Below are positions 33,631 to 46,305 of a stretch of 64,000 nt of DNA, piece after piece (position 1 is the stretch's first letter; the number at the start of each line of letters is the position of its first letter). The notes beneath the pieces are model-generated. The model did not search any database, had not been told where the DNA came from, and saw only the letters and a program-made list of their open reading frames with translations. The stretch is from NCBI GenBank assembly GCA_011009095.1, contig VTPC01090605.1, positions 1-64,000 of the forward strand. The letters run 5' to 3'. Position numbers and translations under genes: made by a program. The DNA comes from Ignelater luminosus. Its lineage: Eukaryota; Arthropoda; Insecta; Coleoptera; Elateridae.

Positions 33631-35679
33631 AAAGCAAAATTATTTAAGTCCTTTTCTACTAAATGATAAAAACAATTTTGTCTTCGCCATAACTATAAAC
33701 TATCACTTCGATTTAGCACTAAAAACTTACAAAACTTAATTCAACGTCTATAGAGACGTATTCACTTGGGCATTTCCAAACCGGCACAAACTTATCAGTT
33801 AGATGAATCGACTTCTACTTTTCCTTTTTGGGAATCTTATCACTTATCAGTTGTTGCGTTTGATAGGAAATTTCCCTCTTGGAAATAATTCGATTGAAAC
33901 CTATGAACCACAATGAGCTATCTCATCTTTACCTGAATTACATACCCATACCCATATCTTAATAATAGTGAATATTTCATTTAATAACTAACTGAAAGGA
34001 GAACTTCAAGCCACACAATGCCCGCTTGTATTGCATATTTCAGATCCAAGACAAAATCTAAAATGATCTACTTATTGAACGATTTTAACAAACAGTCTAA
34101 ATCCATTAGTAAACGAAGGGGGCGTACTTTCGTATAAATTTATTTTTATTTCTCAACTAGTTTGGACATGTACCTGCAAAATAAATATAAATTTAAATAA
34201 ATATAAGAAATTATCCCCCTTTTTTACTATCACAACCAAAACATTCAATCAATAAATCTAATAATTTTCCAAAACTTCTACATAAGAGATTGATACTCGC
34301 AACATGACATGATTTGATCATTTGCTTCTGCTTCCTTATAAGACAGACAGTCGCTGTTTTAGGCTGTTTGCCTCCTCAGCCTGAGAGAGTATCTGTTGCA
34401 TGCAGCATTGCAGTAAATAAAATAGTCTTTTAAGTCAAGTGTTAAATTGTAGGAGGTGGTGTTGAGGTCGGCGATAATAGTGATAGAGATAACATTGAGT
34501 TAGCAGCTAATGGTCTGCCTTTGGATATTAATTATAATTAACTATAATCGTAATTGATTAATGAAACGGCCATATATCGATGGTGGATGCGACTAGCGAT
34601 ATGATGCTGTTGATCTTGGTGTTGTTGGTGTCGTATTAGCCCATTCGACCTACCTCCCATTTTGCGTTAAGGCAGTCAAGCTAGAATTGAATGGTGGAAA
34701 GGGACTTTAACGTCATGCAGTCTACTGACTCAGTATGGTAATTACAAGGTGTATGTGGTAATTTCTTTTGGTCAGGACAAGGTACATAACTATTTTGTTC
34801 ATGTTATAGTCTACAACCTTTATGTTTTGTTCCTCATCCTTTTGTACATAATTTTTTTATTTATTCGTAGTCGCTATTCAGTTACGGCAGAAAAGGCTGT
34901 CAAATGGGCGGAGAACGTGTTTTATCTGTTTTATCAAAATTTTTCTATAAAATTCTTGAAAACAGTTTTCACCCTTGCATCATCTTCTTCTTAGTCGTAT
35001 CCGTGCATTCAGGTAAATTCCAATAGAAATTCTTGATTACGCTCGAAGATGAAGGTTAGACTTGTCTTTTACTGAACAAATCTCTAGTGTAACAAACAAA
35101 GCAGATTTGAAAAAATCTTTGTAATTAGCTTTCTAACCAATTCGGCTTAAGAAAGAACTTTTTCTCTTACCTTAGATTGCTGCAGGTGTCAAGAGAACTT
35201 TAATATAGATCGGGAAATATAACTAAATATCACTTACCAATAAGAAGTCTGTGACACAATTACAATTCCATATTCATTAAGTTGAGAGCCATTGCTTTTC
35301 TTTCATCTCTCGGGATGTCCCTGATAGTTTAATAAAAGAATCGAAATTGATTTATGACAGTATTAATTCCAAACGAGTCTCTTGCCCTTTTTGTAGGTGC
35401 GTGAAATCGCCTGAATAATTCCATACAAATACCAGACAAATTAAATAAAAGATCAATAAAAATATTTCCAAATAAGAAATACATATATGGATCTTATGGA
35501 TCTCTTTGTCCTTTATTTATAATAAACAAAATATTGAAAAATTCCAATATTTCTAATACCAAATAGTAATTTGATGAAAAGTTTCAATTTTACCTTCAGA
35601 TTCTTCAAAGGGAATTTACCAAAATTCTACACAAGATAAACCCAATCGTGATTGTCAATAAAACAGAATTCATTTCTTC
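33631..35679. other. AT-rich stretch without recognisable genes
   Basis: No motif-bearing frame was found. The 81-codon frame at 34,749-34,994 (plus) is hydrophobic and serine-rich at its end but resembles nothing I know. Confidence 0.4.
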
Positions 35680-36065
35680 AGTTGTAGGAGGCTGCGGATT
35701 GGAGTAAGGCGCTCCTGGTGGCTTGCGGCAGGCGTCCATTTATTGGCGCTGGTTGGCGAGTCTGTCCTAAGGTTGTGGTGACGGTTGCTGGGCTTGGAAA
35801 CGCACCCACGGCGTTGTCGCGGTGAAGTCTCAAGCTGAAGAGTGCCGCTGGCACGTGTTCGTCCAAGTGTTTTGGAGTTCAGTTCTTGATTACATCTCTT
35901 CGTAGAGTTCTTGTGGTTTGTTGCTGGCAGGCAGTCTCCCATTGGCGGCCGATAAACTGGGCTCAGTTGTTCGAGATGACGGCTCGCGGATAACTAAGAG
36001 AGGCATCGATTTTACAGATCTGCTACGACAAAGATAAACTTGTTGCCGGCGGCGGTTTCTGGATA
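35680..36065. other. GC-rich island of unknown nature
   Basis: About 385 bases stand out sharply from the AT-rich surroundings, with repeated words such as ggcg, ttggcg and gcgg. Two overlapping minus-strand frames (35,670-35,942 and 35,678-35,866) cross it, with no recognised domain. The word ttggcggccgataaactgg at 35,942-35,960 superficially resembles a tRNA primer-binding site of an LTR element, but no LTR pair or coding region accompanies it. It could be a retroelement leader, a promoter-like CpG-rich patch or a satellite remnant. Confidence 0.35.
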
Positions 36066-39000
36066 TCTTTTGCTAAAGAAGACCTAACCCTGAGGGTATG
36101 ATATACAAGTTGGCCAGAACTAAGTAGAAGAGGAAAGGGATTCTTGCTTTTCTTCAAACCGTAGATGTTAATGATGATGGTGTTGGTTTCACCTTGATTC
36201 TGGAAAAAAACTACCTCATACCTATCACACAGTTTATTTCCTGAGCTTAACGAGAAAAATCTAACCGCACAATGTGGAGCCCTTGAAACAGACGGTCCAA
36301 AACAAAGACCTTAAACTGCTAGTAGAATGCTTCCAAACGCTCGGGCGGAACCTCAAAAGAATAGGGAAAAACTAAGATCGACTGCAATAGCCCGGTTCCT
36401 TCCCAAAGCGTGGACGTCAGACAGGCAGTGCTAAGGCATACAGGAATTGCAGCCTGAGCCTGTACACCTTAAGTACTTCTTGCCATACAACAGTTTCTCA
36501 TTTAAAACGAGGTCCAAAGATCTTTCCGTCTTTCTCGTATCTCAACTAGTTTATTCCTGTCTATTAGCTCTAAAGTGTTTGCTAGCGCAATAACCAAAAA
36601 ATTAAAATAATTAATGAAGTGAATACATGTTTATACAAAATCTACCTCAGTAACAATGCGGTTTTCTCCATGAATCACTATAATTTTTTGAAATAGAACT
36701 GCATTAGTCAGATTATATGACACGGGGTATTGTATTTTGTGAGTGTCAAGCCAAAACAAAAAAACTTTTAGTTTCTTTGAGAACTTTATTCATGCAAACG
36801 GGAAATTTAATATCATCTCTTAAAGATGCAAGGATGTCAAGAAGCTGAAAAGAAAAACACGCAAATTCAATCTTGATCAAAATGCAGTGAATTGTAGATT
36901 CTTAGAAATAATTGCTTTTATCATTTCAATAAAAGAAATTCACATGTTCTAATTGTACATTTTGCTAATACCAAAATAAACAACGCTCTTATTATAAGTA
37001 GTCAATGGATTTTCCATGAACTAGTTGTGTTTCGTCATTTTATAGATCTTATTAGAGTTCCGTAAGCAGAAATTAGGCAACAATAAAATAAGTTAGTTTT
37101 ATCTATAACAATAAAATTGGAAGCGGCAATAAAAATAGTTCCTTTCACGATTTCCCTACCCTTTAAAATCATAAGAGGATCACAAAACATAAAAGAAATG
37201 TTTTTGTTTGCGTAGGCTTTTGCCCGTTATTGATTTTTTAGAAGAGAATAAATTAAACATTCTTTTTTCTCAAATAGTTCAGAAGTTGTGTTTTCATTTA
37301 ATGACATTTAATTTTTCAACTTGAAAAGCATTTATTTGAATTGTAAATTTTGCGTATATGCTAGAAAAATACATGCTCCAGAAACGTTCGTTCCGTAAAG
37401 CTGTGTTATGTAAATTAAATATAATTAGTTAATTAAACAGCCAGACCGGCAACTACTTAATTAAAACTGCAAAAAGGAATGCTCAAGAGTAGTTCTAATA
37501 TAATTACGTTTTAGATTTATTAAATCCGTACGTTGAAATGCAAAAACAAACTGAATTAAATGTTAAAGCGGAGTGTCTTCGAATACGCTTTATTCCCTTA
37601 TAAACTTGTATTATATTTTCTCTTACAATTAGAATTTCCATATTTTACCTTTGAAATTGGTGGAATTTCTGTAGTTTCTAAAAATATCTTTTTAACACTG
37701 TCTACTTCAAACAACAAGGCAGACGTTCCTTTAGTTTCAGTTAAAATAGACTACACGAAGCCGAACCGCCAATTAACTCCCTCGCAACTTTCTCAGAGCA
37801 TTTCTCAGTTCTAATCATAATCGCAATCTCTGTCCCGAAGGGCAGATGTGTCATGATCCGTCCGTTCTGCACCGGTGATTTTGATTGCTTATTCGAGCAA
37901 ATTCCCTGCATCAGTGTCGTCATATTGAATCCACGTGACGACTTCTATATAATTGCAGGATTGAGTTCTGTTCTGCTCGAGTGCTAGAATGAGTGTGCAT
38001 TTTCGGTGGGAACCGAACACCCACGCTTTGGTTATTCTATTGAATGACTAAAATCTCTTACGTTAGGGTTCAAGATTTTCTTCTCCCGAGAAATTTCCAC
38101 CGGGAGAGAGAGAAAAGTGAAATTCTCTCGTCCAGGTCGCCTTTTTTTAATGACGAAAATTTTTTGAGATGAATCTGCCATAATTTGCATAGCAGAAAGA
38201 AACTGGCATACAAAAGGATGTAATATTAAACTAAAATCCACCACGGCGTATAGTCGACCTGGATTCAGACAGTTTTATGAGAATTTAAAACCTTCCTTAT
38301 ACTGCTTATAGACTCCCGGAACGCACTCGAGTACGATCAATAAAGCCTGCTATTGTGTGCTTTTGAGCCATTCAGGTGATTTCAGCTTTGCAATTTAGAT
38401 TTCAATCTACTTCAATTTTATCTTAAAATAAAAGATCTTGTAAGGGAATTCTAAATTGGGTTTATGTCTTTCACGATTTACGATTAAATCTTTGATCAAG
38501 ACAGTATTTTACATTTCCCCGTAAGAATGTTATTGGCTTTTTCTAACTGAAATTTTAAATTTCTTTCATAAATTTAATAAAGAAAATATTAAACTGATTT
38601 ATTTGCAAATTTAAATTAGTCTTTACAACATTCAAGACAGATACTGCAAAGTTTTAACTGTTTAAATTATACCCTCAGTATTATAGGAGGAGGAATTTAT
38701 CTTTCAAAACATTCCGAAGTTTAGTTAATGATTTTCAAACCATTGGTTGATTATTCGCACATTTCATAATTGTTAGTACCTATAAAATCAAGCTTTACAC
38801 CGTTATGTAATTATGTGTCCAATACTGCGTGCCAGGTAAACTGATGGAGAGGCAGTGGTCCTAAAATAACAAATAACAAACTTGAATAGCTTTATTAATT
38901 ACTCAAACCCTACCTTCTAATTACAATCTTCGCTCCATAAATACTAAAACAAGAGTTTAATTTATATTTAAACTGTCAATATAATTATAATTAGTGTACT

Positions 39001-39880
39001 TTTCACAGTATGTGTTCAAAAGTTTACCTTCGTTTTAATAATGTTATTCTAGTAGCAATCCATGTCTTAACATTATCTACCATGCTTAAAGCTAGGAATA
39101 GGATGATGCAATTATTCTATGGGACTGACGGTGGTTTACGGTAGGAAGATAGTCTAGTTCAACGTTTTCTATTTAATATTGTTCTAGCATGTCATTACGG
39201 TTCAAAATTTTCAGTAGTCTTGTCCATTGGAAGATCTCTCTTCTGTATCTGTTGAAAATGCTTCTTGTTAATGATGAATTGGTTAGTTGGTTTCGAGTCT
39301 TGAATGAAGATCTCGGATAGGTGCTACTATAAAACATTCAGATTATTGGAAACTAGCTAAAGGGCGTTTACGGTGGGACAGTCAAACATTATTCTTAGCT
39401 TTATATTGCATTTGGTGAGCGATTTTACGTTGAAAGTTTTTATTTCTGTAGACAGTGGGGTAATGGCTTAAATAGATATTCAACGGTTTTCGATGGTTTT
39501 TGGCTGGTACTTTTGTTTATTCAAGCTTCACAATTTGGCTGCTTGGGCCTAGTTCGCACTACATCAATCCAAAGCTAACTAATTGGCAGCTTTTTATTCA
39601 TGTGTAGACTAAATTCAAGCAAAGTCACAAAAACTTTTTTGGGTCGTAACTGCCTTCAGAAATTCCTTCTCTTAAGAAAACGCCTTAACGATTCTCATGG
39701 TGTTTAGGGCGTAACGATTCAGGTGACGTATAGCGCAAACAATCAAAAGCTTGAAAATATCCAGGTTCAACCTGCAAAATCAAAGCCATATCATTTCTAA
39801 TTTATTGTCTGTAAATATAAAAATCATAAGACGCCGATACTGATAAATCAAGGTCACGGAATCACCATCACCATCTTTAT
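36066..39880. other. AT-rich stretch without recognisable genes
   Basis: No coding motif was identified in about 3.8 kb. The frames at 37,560-37,814 (plus) and 38,032-38,244 (minus) show no known motif. Confidence 0.4.
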
Positions 39881-39884
39881 TGAT

Positions 39885-41345
39885 TTTTTTTAACAATGTC
39901 ATTTACCCTACTGACAGATCATTATTTGGGGGCGAGCAGCCCAATGAATTTTATTAGTCTTACTGTATCATTGATCTTGCCGTTCTGGCAGTCGTAATTG
40001 TGCAAGCGCTTCAAAGTCGTTCAGGTGGGCAGCAGTCATATCCTCCTGCCCGCCATACACCATGCATGAAGGAGTCTCTACGACGCCTATGCAATGGAGG
40101 TGTGCCTGCAAGTAGTCGTGCCCTGGGTGCAGTCTGAAGCAGGCCACGGTCACATCTCTGCTTCATGCGGCTACTGTACTCCAATAGGGAGGAGAAGGAC
40201 CTCACGGTATACCTGGCTTTCACCTCACCCATTAGTGCTCCTCTTAGCAGTTTTTTTGCTGTGCTGAATTGGGATTGCTGTTTCGCAGAGCCTCCTTTTG
40301 CTAGTCTATCAGCTTCTTCGATTCCCCTGATTCCACAGTGACTGGGGATCCACTGTAAGCAGATAGTCCACCCAGACTCTATCAACTCTGACATCAGTTG
40401 CTGAGTGCGCGGACATCCAGCGTCTAACAGTTATCTTCCAGCCAGAATAGCTGCCAGGGAGCCCATGAGAAAAGATTCTTAGTTTCACGCTCGACTTTAA
40501 GGCGTTCAAGGGCTAGGAAGACAGTTATCAAATTGTGCAACCTCCAAATAAAGTTTATGAATACCAAAACGGTTCGAGCTCTCAGTTCAAGATGCTTCAG
40601 GAACTCAGGGTGTATTTCATCTGAACCCGGACTTTTCCCTGTTTCTGTTTTTTTAGGGCTGGGTTGAATTCAAAATCGGTAAGATCGGAACACATGAAGG
40701 TTATCTCCTTCTTCGATGGGCAGTCAGCCTTCATTTTGGTTTCTGAGCAACCATTATCTTTTCTCGGGGAGAAGTTGCTTAACTTTGCATAGTGATCGCA
40801 GAAAAACTTTGCTATTTTGGTGTCAGATGTGAGCAGCCTTGTACTGTCGGCAGAAGAGATTTTCTTCCTGGAACCAGTGTCGTTATTCAACACTGAAACA
40901 AAACGTTGAGCTTTTTGTTTTTTTGGAAATCGAGTCCACTTAGGAAAGATTTGTATGAGTCCTGTTTAGAGTGAATTATACTTTCTGCTTAATATCTTGC
41001 CTCTCATCCCTTCTCCTAGACCTTTCACCTTATTATCTTGCTTGATCTCTTCTTTTAGGTGCGAGAGCTCTTCAGTCCAGTATGGGGCGATCGCTCAACT
41101 TTTCCTCTAGAGATAACTTTCTTAGCAGCCCTAGTAATTGCTTCTTTGATTCGAGCATAACTGGTGTCGACGTTTGTGCCTGTCAAATCTAGCGTCACAA
41201 GATTTTCAGCAGTTTCAGCGTAGTTTCCAGTCAGACTTTTTAAAATTCCATTTTAACTTCGCTTTTGGTAACTTTTCGGGTAACTGTCTTTCCTTTAAAT
41301 GGTTAACTGAAAGTATCTTGTGTCCAAAGCCACAGGGTCCTGAGT
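39885..41345 (-). pseudogene. LINE ORF2 relic with RNase H and C-terminal Cys/His motif; RT core deleted
   Basis: On the minus strand: a linker between endonuclease and RT (about 41,340-41,000), then NDTGSRKKISSADSTRLLTS (near 40,880) and KSPGSDEIHPEFLKHL (the RT PDG block, in a shifted frame, near 40,600). Next the reading jumps to the RNase H C-terminal half: GWTICLQWIPSHCGIRG followed by EEADRLAKGG at 40,394-40,280, with the catalytic Asp in EEAD kept. After a frameshift near 40,150 come HLHCIGVVETPSCMVYGGQED and MTAAHL, a terminal Cys/His knuckle in which two Cys are replaced (Tyr, Phe). RT palm and active site are missing through an internal deletion near 40,500-40,560. Probably I/R1 group. 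Confidence 0.82.
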
Positions 41346-42573
41346 GAGCATGGAGAAGTTGGCGGAATGAGCGAAGACTACATCTTTATTGCTGATTCCT
41401 GCGAAAAAGCGGTGATTTTAGTAACCATTTCTAACTCATCTCTGGTCCGATATAGTTGAGGTCGTTGATTGGAAGTCTGCAGAGTAAAACTAAAGAACAA
41501 GCCTTGTATCAAGTTAGGCAAAAGTGAGCAAAATGATGGACCCCCATAAATTGAAATGGTTCTTTGGTTTTGTGACGACCTTGCTGGAATCGGTGAAATC
41601 AACTTCTTATCAACAAAGTAAGAACAATGAAGATTAGCATGACAAAAAAAATAATAATAAAGCAAACTGGAAACACGATCTCCATTTAAATACCCAAGAA
41701 CGTCGAAGAGACCCGAAGGGACCTACAACAACCCTATAACTTTGCACAGAGTTTTTATGTGAAATTAGAACCTAATATGGTGGGCTACTTCTGTTGTTGA
41801 AAATGACAGAAATGCTGGGTTTGATGAGTGTGGACCATGTTTCAATTGAGAGCAAAATTTTTGATAACAGTCTTGGCTAGCAATGGGGGAAAGGAAACTC
41901 CAGTTGGTGCACCAGTCTTTATTGCAGCCGGATTTAGTGTTACGTCAGTTATGAGCTATGAAAACTGAAAATCCCCAACATTTTCGTGAGGTCGCATTGT
42001 ATAATTTTCGCAAGCTTCATTAGCGCAGCTGTTGGCACAGAGTTTGAGATTCCCAAAACTATATTTAAAAATATCCTTTCAGAAATCCATAGAAATTTCA
42101 CACTCAACAACAACCTGAGGCACCACAGGTATACTAACTTAAAGATGACAGTTTGCCTAAAAGTAGCTATTAGATAGTGTTGTTCCCCACCCATCCCCTT
42201 GTTCCCAGTCAAAACTACGAGTTACTTTGGTCAGATTCTGTAAGAAATGTTGCTAGGAAAGACATCTAGCGTTATTGTGTTCAACAATTTTTAAAACTAA
42301 CTCTATTCTGAGCTAACATTTTTAGCCCTTCTTTAATACTCCCCACTACCAAGTTCATTTTTGTCAATAAATCCAATAAGGTTCCATAACTAGGAGGGTT
42401 TGCTAGGATGATGCCTGTACACGAAAAATTTTCTGCATTCAAAATTGATTAAAGCTTCAAGTACCCGCACAACGCTGAGTGGTCTCGTTGGCACATCACT
42501 TTTTTATCTGACAAAATTAATTTTTCCAAAACAATTTGGAGGGGATAACTAAAATGTAAGTCAAGGTCGAGCA
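41346..42573. other. AT-rich stretch without recognisable genes
   Basis: No motif was recognised in the short frames here (41,378-41,665 minus, 41,949-42,212 minus). Confidence 0.4.
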
Positions 42574-42591
42574 ATTTTGTCATGACAAAAT
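42574..42591. repeat. 18-bp perfect palindrome with GTCATGAC core
   Basis: ATTTTGTCATGACAAAAT is a perfect palindrome. It shares its 8-base core with the hairpin cluster at 538-690, 42 kb away. Its role is unknown. Confidence 0.9.
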
Positions 42592-42870
42592 AGTGCAGAA
42601 ACCTATAAAAAATACGGGTTTGTTATACAGCGAAATCATCAAAGAGCTGGGATAATGCCATCCTGACTACTATGGACGTTATTATAAAGTTCAAGAAACG
42701 TTTAAGTACCAAAAGCGTTGGAATCGAGTAGGGTAATTGAAAGTTAGCTAGAAAATCAAGGCACAGTTTTTACCCTAAGCTCCAGCATCTCTGTCCAACA
42801 CATGGCCAAGAAGCTGAACTGCTTCCATTCGTTGATGCAGAATCGAGATTTCAAAGCTATACAGTTAAAT
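42592..42870 (+). pseudogene. Possible Tc1-like transposase N-terminus, very degenerate
   Basis: In mixed frames the plus strand gives YSEIIKELG, then VIIKFKKRLSTKSVG, then ISVQHMAKKLN. The order resembles the paired helix-turn-helix of Tc1-type transposases (YxEIAxxLGxSxxTVxxIIxxFK, then SxxxLAxxLN). Stops and shifts are frequent and no catalytic domain follows. The call is weak and could be chance. Confidence 0.25.
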
Positions 42871-44264
42871 TGAAGAAAAAACAACTTAATCAGAAATTCT
42901 GACTGCTTCGCAAATTCTATGTCTACGATTTTTCGCCGCAAAGGGTCCAACGGTGATTCCATTGCGGAAAGGTTGAAATAAGTCGCTAAATTTTCAGAAG
43001 AGTATCTTGCCTGACAAGGAATTCTCTACATGCAGCCGTAAAATTATGTAGGTACGATCAATTAAAATATTTACAAAGCGCTGAAAAATCAAATTTAACC
43101 GTTGGCGAAATCCTACAAAGGATCAGTTCTATTTTGGACAGACTTGGCTTCAGCTCATTACAGTAGGAATATGGTTAAACGAGTAAATCAACCACTTGAA
43201 TTTTGTCTCAAAAAAGATCAAACTCTTCTAATTACTCTGACCTGAGGCCAACAAAAAAGGGCAATCGAGAAGTGGAAACTCTTGAAAAGAAGAAGAAAGG
43301 CCAAGATGATTTTTTCATGTACAGACCTTAGTGCAGGGATGGGAACGAGGGTCGAATTGGCCGAATTGTCTTGTATAACAACAGTATATCTTAGTTGCAG
43401 ACTAATAGAAGATTCTGAAGTCAGTGTTTTCTAGTTTTCTTAAAATCTCATTAAAAAGTAAGCTCACACTTGAAATTAATTGGGAAAAGGAGAAACAAAC
43501 AAAAAACTTTTTAAGGAACCCAAAATTGTTTAAGGGCTTAAAACCCTCCCTACTCAATGCTGCCATAAGTGGAGGGGTAGCTGACAAGATTTTCAAATAA
43601 GAGCTTGCTTGTAAATCTTTCTACATTTCATTGCTACAAAAAAATTTAAATTGAACTTATCCTGCAAGATGCATCTATTAACAACAAACAAGTGCAAGTG
43701 AAAGAATACAACTGATGTTGAACAAACGTTCAAATTCAGTTATTTCTTTTCGGGGTCACTAAATACTTAGATTCAATCCAAAATAATGAATTCTTCAAAA
43801 ACGGGACCTACAAATAGTTTTATTGCTCAAAATTTCAGATTATCTAATAAAACTTAAGCAACAATTCTAGCACAATAGCTTGAACTTCTCACATGTTTAT
43901 TGTATCACCAGAAATCTTTTACGAAAGATTTTGTGCGTAGAAATTCAAGTTTTGCTAAACAAATATCACACAGGCTACAAATCCCTTACCAGATCTTCTG
44001 ATACAAAGTTTACTATTACTATAATCAAGCAATTGAAACAATTTACATTCCTGCATCACATCATACTATTTGCTTCTTCTGATTTTGAATAAGGCTACAA
44101 CCCGTGGGATTGTGTGCAAGTGGATTTAAGCCCAATAACCAAATTTGCTAAAGGATATTAACTCACCTCCTTACTGCAGCTTGGGAGTACTTTTACTAAA
44201 AGCTCTCAATTGTTGATAAAGCAATTTCTGTGTCAGATAATTATTCAACATTAAAAAGCTCCAC
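42871..44264. other. AT-rich stretch without recognisable genes
   Basis: Short frames (42,756-42,962 and 43,402-43,596 minus; 43,880-44,092 plus) carry no known motif. Confidence 0.4.
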
Positions 44265-44735
44265 GTCTTTTTAAGCTCAAATTGAGGCAAATCAATTTAA
44301 AATTAAGAACACTCAATATTAAATTGGAATAATCAATTCCATATTGGACCAATTAACTTGAAGTTTAAACCATTGAACTTCAAATTGAGTTCAATCTTTA
44401 TACTATCAACTTGACATTAAGTTCAGATTAATCTCGATTTGAAGTTGATTGATCTCAATTTGAAGTTGTTCGCTCTCAACTTGAAATTAATTAGTGCAAT
44501 TTAAAATTGATTACTTCCAACTTGAGCTTGAAAGTATCTGCAATGCAGTTTTAGAAGATTTAAGACTTACTAGCTTTTAAGAACTGGATTGTCGTGCTTT
44601 TGACACAGAACTAGAATTATCTCTACCTTTTTAAGCTCAAATTGAAACCAATCAACTTGATGTTAAGTTCAGATTAGTCTCAATTTAAAGTTGATAGGTC
44701 CAATCTGAAAGTGATAGGTCCCAATTTCAGCTTAA
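44265..44735. repeat. 21-22 bp minisatellite with an internal duplicate
   Basis: Units resembling ctcaatttgaagttgattgat recur at about 44,407, 44,434, 44,456, 44,477, 44,499 and 44,519, and more loosely from 44,290. The lead-in 'ctttttaagctcaaattga' occurs at 44,267 and again at 44,628, followed by the same unit type, so the array was duplicated or interrupted by about 100 bp of unrelated sequence (44,535-44,625). Confidence 0.75.
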
Positions 44736-44975
44736 GGAGGTTATATTAGCACTAGAATGAACGTAGAAGATCGGACGGCTATGTATAGCTAAATAAAAGA
44801 TTTCTACGCTCATTTGTACTAAGCAGTCTTGGACATGAGCTATGACGTTTTGTAGTGTTGCTATACAATCATGCTGAGTCATTTGAATTGTGTACATACA
44901 GGAGTCGTCTGCATATTGGATTACCTTATACCGCAAGTCCGCAGTATATATATTAAAAAGCAAAGAAGGTAGTAC
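44727..44975 (-). pseudogene. LINE reverse transcriptase fragment with intact YADD
   Basis: The minus-strand frame reads LLFNIYTADL followed by VIQYADDSCMY, that is, RT blocks 4-5 with the catalytic YADD at 44,904-44,915, then LQNVIAHVQDCLVQMSVEI. The preceding GSVLSP block is only loosely visible. About 80 codons of RT survive, with the minisatellite touching its 3' side. The style fits Jockey or I-group LINEs of insects. Confidence 0.75.
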
Positions 44976-46203
44976 AGAGCAAGTTTGCTATAAGTTCTTT
45001 TGTCAGAATAGTTGTTTTAAGTTCGTTAGATTTGCTTTTATTGTTTTCATATCTTTATATTCATTAACCGGAAATTTAGTAATCTCATTGCCATTCCATC
45101 TCGGAACGATGTGGACAGAATACTAGCTTCAGAAATTGAAGGTTTCGCACTAATTGCAAATCCAAATCAACTTTATGCTTATAGAACTCAAATAAAATGG
45201 AAAACCAATACGGCGTCGCATTGTGGACAGCAAGAGACTTCCACTATTATCTAAGAGGTTTTCCCTAGGGTTCTGTTTAGAAAATAAAGTAAATTAAAAA
45301 TTAGCTTACCTTTTCATCCACCAAAACAAGCATAAAAGATTTTCCAGAGATACGAGTAATCCACAAGTCAGATGAGCAAAAGAAAGATCCAGATATTAAC
45401 TACCGCTGCTAATTCACCAAAACTTAAAATACCATAAGCCATTTACGCTAGCAAAGGTATTAAGGTTCAAGGTTTCGATTTTGTTGTTACCTAAATAAAT
45501 AGACTCCATTGTACATCCGAGAAAAACGTTTTTTCCAAGTCTTGTAACCTTGTTATAAGGTTTTTGTAGAGATAGCTATGTAAGCCATAGAACGCCTTCG
45601 AATCGACCCTAAATTTGAGTAACTTAGTTGCACAGTGTTAAAAGGACGATCTATTTTATTTAATCTACCGATACTTCTTAAGTAACAGGAAACACCTATC
45701 CTCTCTAATAGCAAACACCCAACCACAAATTTTACCATTTCACAACCTCACTTCTACTGGATGAAGCAGAACCTAAAATATACAACAGATTGGAAAGAGA
45801 ATGGTTCAAAAGCTGTATAAGTGTAACCATATCTGCCGAAACTACAATACAAACCAAACACAGAACTAGTCATTATACCATTATCAAACAAATCGAGCTA
45901 GAGGAGAATTTTCTTCAACCAGAATCCAAAAGTATTAGGCTCAAGGTCGGGGGTAATTAAATCAGTGAAATTTTACCTGCACTACTAAGGAGATTCATGC
46001 TCTGGTCCCAAGTTTTATAATTTGGGCTTCTCGGAGGCAAACGTATGTAGAAAACTAACCAGCCATTCATCAGCCACATCACTACTTAATACATAGAACG
46101 ACATAGCTATTGCGTTATTTACAAAGCAAAATCTCACACCAAGAACTAATACAGGTAAGAGTGAGCCCTACCATTCTGCAAGCTCTTTAACTGAAATTAA
46201 AAC
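44976..46203. other. AT-rich stretch without recognisable genes
   Basis: No motif-bearing frame was identified. Further degenerate RT sequence may extend to about 45,050 on the minus strand. Confidence 0.4.
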
Positions 46204-46305
46204 ATGTAACGGTCACTTTTTGCTTCCGTTACATGTGTTATGTTTAATCCGTACTTTCGGTGTGTTCTTGTATTTTTTGATAGTTTTCTCTCGTTTGGAA
46301 AAGTT
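46204..46305 (-). repeat. About 100-bp repeat, copy A (direct repeat of copy B)
   Basis: The plus strand reads gtaacggtcactttttgctt, then ccgttacatgtgttatgttt, and on to gttttctctcgtttggaaaa. It matches 48,019-48,117 at about 90 percent by eye. On the minus strand it reads in part REKTIKKYKNIPKV, which resembles a coding fragment. The two copies, 1.8 kb apart and in the same orientation, frame the unusual T/G-rich block between them. Confidence 0.8.

Noticed and set aside
35670-35942. Protein-coding gene in the GC-rich island
   Set aside because: Two overlapping minus-strand frames exist because GC-rich DNA has few stops. Neither shows a domain or a plausible continuation.
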